A program made the translations under genes and the position numbers. From Bactericera cockerelli (Eukaryota > Arthropoda > Insecta > Hemiptera > Triozidae): a stretch of DNA of 64,000 nt. Below the pieces are notes generated by a model. It did no database searches. It was not told where the DNA came from and saw only the letters and a program-made list of their open reading frames with translations. Positions 1 through 12,900 of the stretch are shown in pieces (the stretch's first letter is position 1; each line of letters opens with the position of its first letter). The stretch is from positions 45,522,969 to 45,586,968 of the forward strand of contig CM044955.1 of NCBI GenBank assembly GCA_024516035.1, in the 5' to 3' direction.

Positions 1-480
1 ACGTTAGAAAAAGGTCATTAATTTTCATGTGAACTTTTAATTCCGATAAATTTCGAATATTAGAAATCGGAAGTATTTCTTATTTATTTCAGACTTTTAG
101 TGAAATAAAAATCAATAATTTATCTTTTTATCTTGTTTTGTTCGCATACTCTTTTCTCTTGAGCAATCCAGAAAGAACACTTCCAGCATTACCTCTCAAA
201 CATTCAAGGAACAATCTTTGTGTGACAATCTGATTTCAGAACAGAAAAACAATCTTAGGCTGGTATGCAGAAACGATTTTGTAATCCCTATAGGGTTCAC
301 TGTAGGGTGGTCCCGAGCTTGCTATAGGGAATATTTCGACCTTGACAATTATTTATTAAAGAAACATCTGAATGCACATGCACACAGACGCTTTAAACAA
401 ACGTCTCTGAATAACAAAATCAGCTGAAGGGACAAATAACCCAGGCATCCCTACAGTGAGGACTCTGCATAACACCCTTA

Positions 481-639
481 GGCCGAGGCTACGATAGGAG
501 CGGCAAGCGGTGACCGACAAGCGGCAAGCGATTTTTTTTATCGTAGCGACCTACTAAACATTTCCAAATTCTCATTTTCCCGCTCGCCGCTTACCGCTCA
601 CCTCTACCGCTCACAGACGCTCCTATCGTAGCTTCGGCC
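481..639. mobile_element. Harbinger-type MITE with TTA target duplication
   Basis: Near-perfect inverted ends of about 23 bp (ggccgaggctacgataggag at 481 and its complement ending at 639) flanked by TTA at 478-480 and 640-642. A 3-bp TTA/TAA duplication is typical of PIF/Harbinger. No coding capacity. It sits just inside FAS intron 11. Confidence 0.75.
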
Positions 640-649
640 TTATTCTTAC

Positions 650-963
650 CTCCCAATCCCATTCAACAGAGTGTTGATCTGCTGCGGTGAGGCTTTGTTC
701 GTAAGAGTGACCCTCCTCACAGTCGCTGGTAGAGACCTCTTGAGGATTGCCTGCAGCAGGGGATGCGGCGCTATCTCTATGATGGTGGCATTGGCAGGGA
801 CGAAGCTCATGGCATGGTGGAAGAGCACAGGAGAAGACACATTGTGCAGATGGTAGTCGAGTGAGCAGGTCCGAGCCCTGCCAGTGCCCCAGTCAGCCTC
901 GGGGAAGGAAGTGCTGATCCACCGCGGAGTTCTGGCCGGGGCGGTGTCGGCTGACTTGAGGAA
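650..963 (-). CDS. FASN: FAS exon 11: end of acyltransferase
   Basis: Residues 704-808. Reads [30 protein letters not shown] and [18 protein letters not shown], the C-terminal half of the transferase domain. Acceptor ccctag; donor gggag|gtaag at 649/648, phase 2. A 159-bp MITE starts 11 nt downstream of the exon. Later exons are outside the window. Confidence 0.93.
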
Positions 964-3900
964 CTAGGGAAACATAGAATACAAGTGTATAGCTTAGCTT
1001 AGCGCACGATTAACTCCGTAAACACCTCTTTTATTTTCTTTTTTTTTATTAAAAAAAAGGTAAGTGTGCCCCGGAACCGCTTTCACATTACTTCAGGGCA
1101 CTTTACCTTGACATCCATGCCATTCCGGAAACGGAAAACTTTGGTCAGAAATTTCCGCTCCGGCCGGGATTCGAACCCGCAACCTCCGGGTCAGTGACCA
1201 ATGCTCTTAACCACTGAGCCACGGAGGTCGGCAAAATACCTCTCTACTATATAATTATGTTTGAGACATTCTGCTCATACATAGATCTTATTTTAATACC
1301 TAAATAACCTAACTCATAATTCAAATAAATAACTTTATACCATTTTATGTATAATAAATAAATAAAATATTAATAACTTCTTTTTAGTCTCACCGATTCA
1401 TATTTAGCCCTGAGAAGTTTGGCCGCTGATGCCAGGTAAGGCGAGTGGAACGCAAACCCGAAGCTGTCCACTTCCTTGGCGAACACATTCTCCTTCCTCA
1501 GCTCCTCCGCGAATCGCTTCACTTCATTTCTAGGCCCTGATATTGTGACGCTTTCGTTCGAGTTATGACAGGCCGCCACAATGCCGTTGGGTAACTTCTG
1601 GTTGACCTCGTCCCACCCGAGTCCCACTGCTACCATGGCCCCTGCGATGGGTTTGGCCTCGACCAGAGCGTAGCCTCGGTAGTACGCGGCCAGGATGGTC
1701 TCCTTCAGGGTGAAGCCACCGTCGGCGTAGGAGCACGCCAGCTCTCCTGTGGAATGGCCCACGATGCCGTCCGGTTCAATACCGATCGCTTTCAGTACGT
1801 TCACCAAGCCGATCTGAAACGTGAAATTTTTTTATGCATGAGGACGAGCACAATACTGCCGATATCAACCTAAGGCCTATTTTTCTTTTGGATTAAAAAA
1901 AAAAAATTCTAGGTTCGATATTTTTATTTTATTCCAAGGTCAACTTCATCACATTCGTGAAAAAAAAATACGTTTCGGTACTTATATAAACAATGGACTT
2001 AACCTATAAAAGAACTGGAAGTAATAATTTTCTACTTCCACTTTCGTTAACTTAAATGACTTGCTTCCAGTTTGGTTCATTTTATTCCCGTTGCATCCAC
2101 TTTGGTTTGAAAGAAAAATAGGGCTTATATGTTATATCTACTTACAGCCAGGGTGTCTACTTACAGCCAGGGTGTCCATAAAGTCCCGGTCCATTTTTGA
2201 ACCCGCGACCTATGAACTACCAGTTAGACACCTTGACCACTGAGCTACCGGAATTGACAATTAAAGCTATATCCTAATCGTTAGGTCAAAACATTTACCT
2301 GCATACCGATCACGCCTGTCATCACATGAATGGGGTTTCTGAACATTTCTTCGGTTGGGCTTTCGTACAAGTTCCTCAAGCTGACATTCCTAGGGGCCAA
2401 GATTTTGTCACATTGGTCGATGGTGTCTCGAAATATATTCACTTGCAGAAGATCACGTCCCATCCCTACCCATTGAGATCCCATGCCGGAAAACACGAAC
2501 CATATTGGACGAGTCTCAGATTCAAAAGGCTGAAAAACAAATCATGGAAAACCTTACCTAGTGTTTCTTAACTGTAATTAACTTGAGGAATTTAACAAAT
2601 TTTGTATTTTATCGTCTTATGTTTAGTCAAATTGTAAGAAAATAATAATGAAACAATGATCAATGAATTACTATTGAAGTCTTAAAATCTATCAAAGTTT
2701 TTTTTTTAATTTAGTGTAAGTGCCTTTTATGTAGAATTCATTGTATGGCACGTATTCTGACGGGCGAGCATTTTAACGAGTAAGTTTCCATTCACGTACA
2801 TCAGGCTGATTTTGGACTGAACTAAAAGGTGAGTTCCCAATGAATGACCCAAAGAAATCCAAGATTAGGTACCTACTTATCGGGACCATCCCTAATATTG
2901 TTCCCCCAAAGTCGGCAAAATTGTCTTGTTGAAACCGAAACACTCATTTCGTTCCGCCAATATCAAATATAAGATTCAATAACCAACAGAATAATTATAG
3001 CTACCTGTACTTCTGAGTCCAAGGAAGAATTTTTAATTGTGTAGCCTCTATATTTGTAACCTGGAGTAGGAATGCTGTGAATTCGGTCATACAATGATAA
3101 AAAATCATCAGTGTTGTTTGGCGATTTCAGCTGGAAAAAACAACAAAGATTACAATCTTAATATATAAATGTCAAAGTCACTGACTGACTGACCACTCAC
3201 TGACTGATCATCGCTCTACAGCCCAAACCGTAAGTCCTAGGAAGCTGAAATTTGGTAGGTAGCTTTGTCTTATAGTCTAGATGTGCAATAAGACGGGATT
3301 TTTCGAAATTCCCACTACAACACCTGCCATTGGCGAAAAAGGATTTTTTGCTTTTACGGCCATGCCTCGGCCCGCAAAGCGGGCGACAGCCCGCTAGTAT
3401 TAGCATATAATAGAAAATTTGTAATCCAACGATAAACCATATAAACCTTAATGGTGCTGGCTATTCCCGGCCCAGCTAGGTGGACGAGTTTAATGTGAGT
3501 AGCTGGTTTGTGAGTTTTCAGCAATGGAGCACTCTCTTCGAATTAGGAGGTGTAACTCGTTTAGGAAAATTATCTGCCCAATTTTGGAAAAAGTGACCGA
3601 TTAAAATACTTTCTATACCTTTTTTAATAAGTATCAAATACCTCGGTCGAGGTGTGAACAACGCCCTTCACAAAGAAAGAGACGTATAGGTATGTATTAG
3701 ATAGAAAGTTTAAAATAATACCTGATTAAGTAGATCTTTCACATTCTGTTTAGTTCTGCCAGCTGCAATTATAAGTCTTGGTATTTTGGCTGGCACACAC
3801 TCATTGAGACACTTCGTAAAACTGGGTGAGTACTTTTTGAGTAAAACATGAGCGTTAGTTCCACCGACACCGAATGAATTGATGGAGATGTAATCTCCAA

Positions 3901-6900
3901 TCAGTGGTTGCACTCGGGTTACCACCTGAAATTCATTTAAGAGTAAATGAAACATTTAAGGGAAGCGGAAGTGACCTTTGTTAATCACAATTAAATGTTG
4001 TTCTCCGCTTTATGAACTTTATAAAAATATCAAACACAATTGAAATGAAATTGAGGTAATTTTTGAGTTAATAATCGGGAAAATCGTAGAATTAGTAATA
4101 ATTAAAATGCCGGTAAATGTTTGACCCCAGTAGTAATATAGGTAAGTTTTTTTCATTACTACGAGAAACAAATAAAGTACCTAATAGTTAGGCAATGGAC
4201 ATTTTAAATATAGGTAGTCATAATAAAATTATAATATGACGGGGCGTCGTGATTTACTTTTTGGAAGGAAGAACGTGAAAGCGTAATAAAAGTTGGACAA
4301 TTTTAGAAAAAGTAGGTACCATGACAATTTATGTTTATACATATTTCATGCATTTACACGAACAGTAATGTACAACACGGTTCCGGGTATAATCCGTGGT
4401 GTAGAGAGGAGGTTCTTAGTAGTAGGTATAGCGCACCATTATAAGCACTTAAACCCTACACTCCGTCTTGAATGGTAAGAAGATTTTACCTCCTCTCTAA
4501 GTAAAAAAAAAATACACGAACAGAGTGGGGATATAGTAAGTGGTGCTCTTACCTTGAGTTTACCCTCCTTGAGACCAGCAATGTTTGGGTTGGGTATTCG
4601 ATAGTTGATGTTGGGCGGCAAGTGCCCTGATTCGAATGTGAGCACAGCCTTCACAATGCTGACAAGACCACTGGCGGGCTCCGCATGGCCACAGTTTGAT
4701 TTGACAGACCCAATCAGGAGAGGGGAAGAACGGTTTTGACAGAAAACTTCAGTGATAGCGTTAGTTTCTTGAACATCTCCAACCTGAGAAGAGAAATTAT
4801 TACATAGGACTTTATATCTTTTCTTAGTATTTTCATTTTCATTGGTATTTCAACACAAACATATGGTACCCTTTGTCATCTTGGCAACCTGCTAGAGGAC
4901 AGGAAGGCGGCTTTCAGAGCATTTCTCTCTATTATTATACAACACTTTATTAGATATAAATGGACATTATGTACATACAAATAATTATTTTAACAATGAA
5001 TAATGGAAACAATTGTATACAATAAAAATGAAAAAGAATAGAAAATACAAAAGATATGTCCTAACTGAAGGGCGGGGTTATTGCCTATGGCAATCTCTTC
5101 CACCCAACCTCTTAGTACGCACATACGTCCTACTCGCACAGACCCAAAGAACACTCTGGGTCAAATATGAAGTAAATCAGTTCAGTTTGTGTACAGTGGA
5201 TAATGATATAGAAACTTGAGATACAAACATATATTTATATAGAAACTTGAGATAATTATAAAGAAACTTGAGATAATTATATAGAAACTTGAGATAAGGG
5301 TTATGTGGAAGAGATTACCATAGGCAATAACCCCGCCCTTTAGGTAGGCCATTATTGTTATTTTCTTTTTTACTTATTTATTTTGTCCTTTGTTTGTTTT
5401 TTTTCTCTTAATTTTATACTGTTACCATTGTACTTTGTCCTCCTAATAAAGCTTAAAAAAAAAAAAAAAAAAAAACATACGCTGGTTCCTGTCCCATGGG
5501 CCTCCACATATCCCACGTGGTGTGGGTGGACCCCACACTTCTCAAACACCTCCCTGATGAGCTCTGCCTGTCTCGTGGAGGAAGGGTAGGTCTGGCCCTG
5601 CTTCTTATGCCCATCCGTGTTGGTGGCTGTTCCCACAATGTGGCAGTAGATGCGACGACTAGTTGACTCACGGGTCACAAAGATGACGACCGCTGCTTCA
5701 CTCCGAACATAGCCGTTGGCTGAAATGAGGAGATAATTGAATAAAATAAAATAAATAAAATAGCCTTTATTGAAGAGTTAATTATTTAAAGAAATTTACA
5801 AACATAAGGGTTTAAAAATATACTAAAGTTGTCTCTTTTCAGCCTATGTGGCAAAATAGGTAGTAACAAAATAATAATCTAAATTTATATAATTATCAAA
5901 ATATTAAAAACTACCTATTTTCCATTACCTATACTCATTACTCATATTTACAGTTTTAGAATTCTGCTACGCTGGAGGCCTGATAATTAAAATCTAGGTT
6001 AATTAAGATGGAGGTTTTACCCTTTATACGCTGGAAACTTACAATCCAACAAACCATATTAAACTCAGCAAGCCTGGGTTGGACCAGCAACACGTGGGTT
6101 CGAATTTGAATGGTCAGCCATCCAAGCTCTAACATAGCTGGGCTTTGTTTAACTTCAGTCACGGAAGTTAAATCGACATTTTTTTTCTTCATTTATATGT
6201 ATACTTGTATAGTGTCTACAATATTATAACTGATCATAATAGTTGCTCTACTGATAAGGGTTGGTTTAGTTAGGACATATGTATATATTTTTCTTGTTTA
6301 TATTATTAATATTGTCAATTTTATATTTAATTATTACCATTATTTGTCTGTATATATGTTCTACTAATAAAGAATTTTTTGTCTTTTTCTTTTTTTCAAC
6401 AAATACTTGAAATATATTTATTTACATATAATCATCTTCTCTTTTAATCACAAAGTTTCAGTAGGGTCCTGAGTGCGTTAGCATGTGTTGGACCCTAAAT
6501 TAATATTATTAATATTGTCAATTTTATATTTAATTTTTACCATTATTTGTCTGTATATATATGTTCTACTAATAAAGAATTTTTTGTCTTTTTTCTTTTT
6601 TTCAACAAATACTTGAAATATATTTATATACATATAATCATCTTCTCTTTTAATCACAAAGTTTCAGTAGGGTCCTGAGTGCGTTAGCATGTGTTGGACC
6701 CTAAATAAATAAATAAAATAAGGAGGACTCGTAACAGGCCTGAATTTTTTTTTTATTTATTATTATTAAACAAGTTGGATCAAGTTTTATTTACAAAAAA
6801 ATTACATAGAATATATACATACATAGATATTAAAATTAAGAAAACAAAACTTGATCAAGGGCGGTGCTAATGGCAACGGCATTCTCTTCCATTAATGAAC

Positions 6901-9900
6901 TTTTTATCCAAGAAAACCAATGATTTCCTTTACCTGAAGCATCGAAGGGACTTATTGTTCCCGTCGGACTCAGCATGCCGTACTTGTGGTACATGAGAGA
7001 CGTGGCTGGTTTCAGAGTGAGGTTCACACCTCCTATGAGGGCGTGTTCACACTCTCCTCTCTCTATTGCCGCCACGGCGAGGTGCAAACCAAACAGGGTG
7101 GAGGAGCAGGCGGTGTCGAGGGTGCAGCAGGGACCTGGAGGATAACAATCCCATTCCACATGATTTTCGGATTATTTGAGCTTTTCAAATTTACATTCCA
7201 ACACAGATCGAATGATAATAATAATATTTTTATTTTTTTTAATGTTCAAGTTCTCAGTAGATTTTTTTTTCCCCCAGTAAAATTTTACTCATTGACCTGC
7301 TCCAGCAGAGTTAAAGCGCCTAAAAGAAAAAAAAAAAAAAAAAACTCTCATTTTAATACTTACTGTCAAAGTTTATGTGAGAAAGTATGAATTTACTCCT
7401 CACATTAACTATAAGTACCTAAAACTGTAAATGAAAATATAAGTATCTCGTTCATAATAATAATAATACCGCCTTATTTATACTGCCCAATTAAGACTTC
7501 TGAAGTCCCATTATTTCAGCAGTAAGCCCAAGACGTATTAATAAGTGGTAAATGGGAGGATAACTTGTCATGTCCCTGTTGGGTCTTGAACTCACGACCT
7601 CTGGAATCTCTGGATTCACAGAGTGCCGCCTTTACCACTGAGTTACCGGGACAGACACGAAATGATGGAACGAGTATCAATTGGTCTTTATTGAGATTAA
7701 TGGAATTATTAATAGAAATAATTCCGTCTGTTCGCATTCGTACTGAATTCAAAATTTCGGTATAATGTCACAATTTGTTTGATTTCTTTTCAGTGCTCGA
7801 GTTCTAGTTAAAGCTGTAGCTAGTTGATTCGAATCCCTGCCATGTCGTGAATGCCCTGTTTTGAGATTTTGATCACATAATACATAATGTCACCAAAATA
7901 ACTGCTGTAATAGAGGGAGTATTTAGCCCTAATTGGGTAGCATTAATAAGTGTCTATTATTAGTAGATATTATAATATTACCTCTTACGTAATATTCTTA
8001 TCTACCTCTTAAGGACTTAAGAAATGTAATTTATACCTAATATATTTGTTATATGTACGCTTGTACGCATATGGACGTGATAACCTTCATTGCACTATTA
8101 AATACCAATCAGATGAATGCTTTAATTAAACAAAAGGAAATAAAACCATTAGCGTGAAGCCTTTTCCTATAAATGTGTCAGTACTCCCAATGGTAGAAGG
8201 TCACGTGATGTGACATGCATCAATGTAATGTAAATACACTACATGAGGTAATGACTGATTATAGCTTCTGAGGTTATCTTAATAATTTCAATATTTTTTT
8301 ATTTTTTTTAATATAGGTAGGTAGTATTACGTAAATTGGAAGAAGCGTTTACGATAACAAAGTATTTAAATTTATTAATTTAAAAAAAGGTACAGAGCGC
8401 GTTTCAAAGTGCACTTAGTGTTATTAAGATAACACTAATATAAGTATTATAAATTCAAACTCAACCATACATCTACCTATCTACCTATTTATTTATGTAT
8501 TTTTTTTTTTTTTTTTCTACTTCAAAACATTTTGTTCGATCTTAATGAGAGGTTTTTGGCATAGTGATTCATATGGAAGTTCCTTGATGGTTTTACTTCC
8601 GATAAATTTCTAATATTAGAAATTGGAAGAATTGTGTTCGTTTTTGTTAAAAAAATAAATGTTTTCTTTGAATTAAAAAATAGCCATTTTCTTAAAGCTG
8701 ACCTTTACATGGCGAAATTTCTAACTTTTTATGGCAAAAAAGCCTTATACTGAACCTATTTAGCAAAAATTTTGTCTCTTTTATAAATACTCACAAATTA
8801 TTGGGTACCTATACGCCTATACCCTATACCCATCAGAGTTTATAGAAAGTCTCAGCGAAATCAAAATGTTGATTTTTAAAAGTAGGCTCTTTTTACACAA
8901 AAAAAATTCGAGCATCTATCTTAATAGAATTTTCTTTTATTTTAAGAAAAGACGAGTGTTTCACAGCATTTTTTTATTTCGTAGCCATGAAACAGGAGCT
9001 ACTGAAGACGCTTGTGGTCTGGTCTGTAGCTTGCCCAGCTTGCGTACCACAAGGTATCCCTTACAAACAACTGTAACCAAATTTTGAATACAAATTTTTG
9101 TCAACTCGAGGGTTCGAACCCGGGACCCTCCGTATGGCAAGCGAGTGCTTAACCACTGAGCTAAACAAGGATTCTCAATTGAAACAAAGAAATGATTTTT
9201 TTTTTTTGCCACCAACCTTGAGTGGAAGAGATAACCCACCCCCCCCCCCCCCCCCGCGTCCCCGCCCTTTAGGACATAGGTTATGTGTGTATATGTTACG
9301 GGAAAAGCTAGGAGTGCGGGAAATCCTAGGTTTACCCGGGTAAACCTAGGATTTCCCGCGATTGTTGGGAAAAGCCCGAAATGAATTTTTATTTCGGGCT
9401 TTTACCGATCTTTTTCGGTTAATCTTAGGTTTTCCCGAAGCAGGTAGGGAAATGTGTAATATTCTGTTAATGCAATAAAAATTTCGGGCTTTTACCGGGA
9501 AATCTTAGGATTTCCCAAGGACCCGCGGTAAAAGTAAAATATACATAATAGGGGCTAACCTAATATCCTTAAAAAGAAGAGAGAAAAAAGACTAGAGAAA
9601 ATGAAGTACAACACAATGGTATTTGTTTATTGAACAGGTAGAAAAAGTGTTTGTTTTTTATTTTTATTAAAAAAATGTCAATCAAATGTTTGATAAAACA
9701 CGTAAAAAAATAATGTTTTTCTCTTATTGCTATCTCTTACTGTTTCCTGTTTAAGTAGGTAAATGTGTATATTTAAACACTGAAATATAAAAGGTTTGAT
9801 AAAACAGATACCTATCAAACCCACAAAAAAAATGTTTTTCTCTCATCGCAATCTCTCTTACTGTTTCCTGTTTAAGTAAGTACATATAATTAAACACTGA

Positions 9901-12900
9901 AATATAAAATGTTTGATAAAACAGATATCAAGAAAAAATAAAAATATAAAAACAAAAAGTAAAAAATCCTACATTCTTATTATTTGTTAGAGCGGGGGTT
10001 TCACGATTCGTCTCAAACTACCTGAGGTGAGTTTTTTCACAACACGATTCGTCTCAAGAAAAACAAAACACGATTCGTCTCAAATACTCAAAAATCGAAA
10101 ATATATTAGAGCATGGCTGTGAACTGTGACACTTTGAATTACATTTCATATTAGCAGCTCGACAAAGACACTTCTTGGTTGTACATTTGTTTAAACAGCT
10201 ACACTTTTTGAACCCTTGTCCACCAACCAATGATTGTTTTGAAACAACTGAGCGAAGACTTATTTCCTCATATTTTACATCTTCCAAAGAGATAAAGATT
10301 TCAGAGCATAGTGTGAATTGATTACGAGAGTAGAGACTTTTGATGATTCCGCTCTTTGAACCTAATTAGTAGAGCTCATCTTCCTTTTTAATTATGACTG
10401 CAATGATAGATTTTGGATCAATTTTAGAACGGTCAACATCTGGAACTTTTACTCTAACATTTTGTCCAACTTGGGTATCAGGAAATTTGTCATTAGACAT
10501 TTTCTTCATTATCTAAAAATACGCAGTTGGCGTCCAAACAAAAGTCAACAGGTTTAAACATGTCTCAGATATTAAATCTTCACACAATATCACATTTCCC
10601 GGAAACTCTTGGGAAAAGTCCGAAATGACCAAATGAATGTCTTATTTCGGGCTTTTACCGATTGATGTTGGGAAAACCTAGGATTAACCGAAAGAGATCG
10701 GTAAAAGCCCGAAATAAAAATTCATTTCGAACTTTTCCCAACAATTCCGGGAAATCCTAGGTTTACCCGGGTAAACCTAGGATTTCCCGCACTCCTAGCT
10801 TTTCCCGTAACATATATACTGTATATATTTATCTATTTATTTTTTTCCTTTTTATTGTTTATATTGTTTTTATTTTTTACTTTCCTTATCCTACACTAAG
10901 GAAAGTATTGTATTCGTCGAAAATTTGACCTACCCAGCTTTTCACATTTCTGGACGAATCATAGCCTCAGGATACCAAAAAAGTTGTTTTCAGCCATTGG
11001 TCCGTGCGTCTGTCTGTGTGTGTGTCTGTGTGTGTGTGTGTGAACAGGATATCTGAAGAACGGTAAGAGCTAGAGACTTGAAATTTGGTATGGAAACTAA
11101 TTTTACACACCAGACGAACCACGAAACTTTTGGTTGAAATCGGCCGCATTCTACGGCCGCAGAGCCGCACATATTAGCCGCAAGCGCCGCTTCTTTGAAT
11201 TGGTTACAGATACAAAAAAAGTTGGAGAACAACATTTTCTTATATGAAAAAAATAATAGGGGTCTATTCTCATCATTTTTTTGATATCTTGAACTTTTTG
11301 GACCTCGGGCTCAATTTACCGGTATTTACCGGGGACCCGCTTTGACTAACTTTTTTATTATTCATCCTAGATGGGGGTTGTGACATATCAAATTCAATGA
11401 CTTTGAAGTTCTGATTACGAATTTGGCATTGCTTTTTAGCTACCTGTTATCATTGAGTCACCAGTGGCGTAATTCGACTCATTTTTGGGGGATAAGGAAA
11501 GTCGTGTGATGTTTACACCAGATTTTTAATATTTGTAATCATTATTTGGACTGTACTTATGTCTTATTATCTAATAAATAATAATTTAATAATAACCTTT
11601 GAACTGAAGGAACTCCGGAGTTTAGGTACTATTAGGGTATATTCGTATAGCTCTAAAGTACAGAAGGTACCGGTAGGAACTTTGATTAGAGAACGGAATT
11701 AACCTAATACCTGTGAGAAAAAGGGCAGTTAAAAATTTAGTAGTACATGGATTTTTTTACATAGGAGGGTATTTTGATCATCATCAGCAAAGTATGATAT
11801 ATTAATTCCGAGATTATCTAATAGGAACTCGATATCGGAAGTATAATTTCGTTTTTGGAAAATAAATAGAAAATTTACTCCGATTTAAAAAAAAAAAAAA
11901 AACATATTTCTGGACATGTTGTAGCCTCCTGAACACCTCTGGTTTTGTGTCAGTCTGTCGGTCGGTCTGTCTGTTTGTCATTTGTATTCCTTGCAACGCG
12001 CAAATCAAATCAAATTGTTACCTGAGAAATTGAACGCGTAAGACAGTCTATTCGCCAGCATAGCTCGAGTGGTTCCAATGGTTTCATACCCCGTCAGCTT
12101 CTCCGGATAGTTCTCCGCGAAGTTGTTTGCCTCTGTGGTCATCAGACCGATGTAGACACCAGTCCTGGTGCCTCTCAGCTCTTCGGGGTTAAAACCTGCA
12201 ATTAATTTGACAGTTTTGAACTAGCTGACAGTAGGACCAAAGAAATTGACAGTTTAGCAAGCACGGCAGTGTATCTTTACACGAACCGATTCACCCGGTT
12301 TTTCACACGTTCATATCTTCGGTTCAATTGATCAGAGAATTATGAAATTTGAACAAAGATTGTCCTAATATCATTTTAAAAGAAATTGAAAATTTCAAGA
12401 GTCCATGCAAAAAACTTTCAGAGGAAAGTAATTTTAAAATTTGCGATTTTGTCACTGACTGACTGACAGAATTTCATTATTACAGCAATGCATTGTTCAG
12501 GTGCTAGTAGATAGGTATTATTTGGTCAAATTCTCAAATTTAGAAAGAAAACTTCATAAATGGAATGGGATTTGAACCAATGGACACCCACGCTACTGGA
12601 TTACCAGATTAGCGTCTAAATCTTTTCAATTAACAATGAAGTGGAAAATATAAATATTCTAAATAGCGTCGGTAGTTACACTTTGAATTTTTATAGAATC
12701 ATATTCGTAATCAACCATTCATCATCTTTAGGAAGCTACGTACAAGAAAGGAAATGGCCAAAATATACGACTATGTAGGTACATGAACGAAAAATAAGGC
12801 CAAAATATGCAAATATATGCTTCTATGTATAGGTTGAAACTGTTGAGAGATACAGTCCTTTCCACCATGGAATTCGCACCAATCACCAATAGATCATATC

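Larger units (their letters stand above)
7135..12021. other. FAS intron 3 (4.9 kb)
   Basis: Holds a SINE (7454), a palindromic motif at 8590-8640, a SINE (8978), a C16 homopolymer (9239), the Ginger-like element (9295-10811) and repeat R2 (10880-11520). 7660-8585 and 11530-12020 show nothing recognisable beyond AT-rich sequence and a copy of the tctggacatgttgtagcctc motif near 11905. Confidence 0.6.

Noticed and set aside
671..856. Plus-strand frame over FAS exon 11
   Set aside because: Antisense of the acyltransferase exon, which has clear homology on the minus strand.
9239..9256. Run of 16-17 C residues as a regulatory G-quadruplex
   Set aside because: A homopolymer at a repeat boundary; more likely an assembly or polymerase slippage tract.
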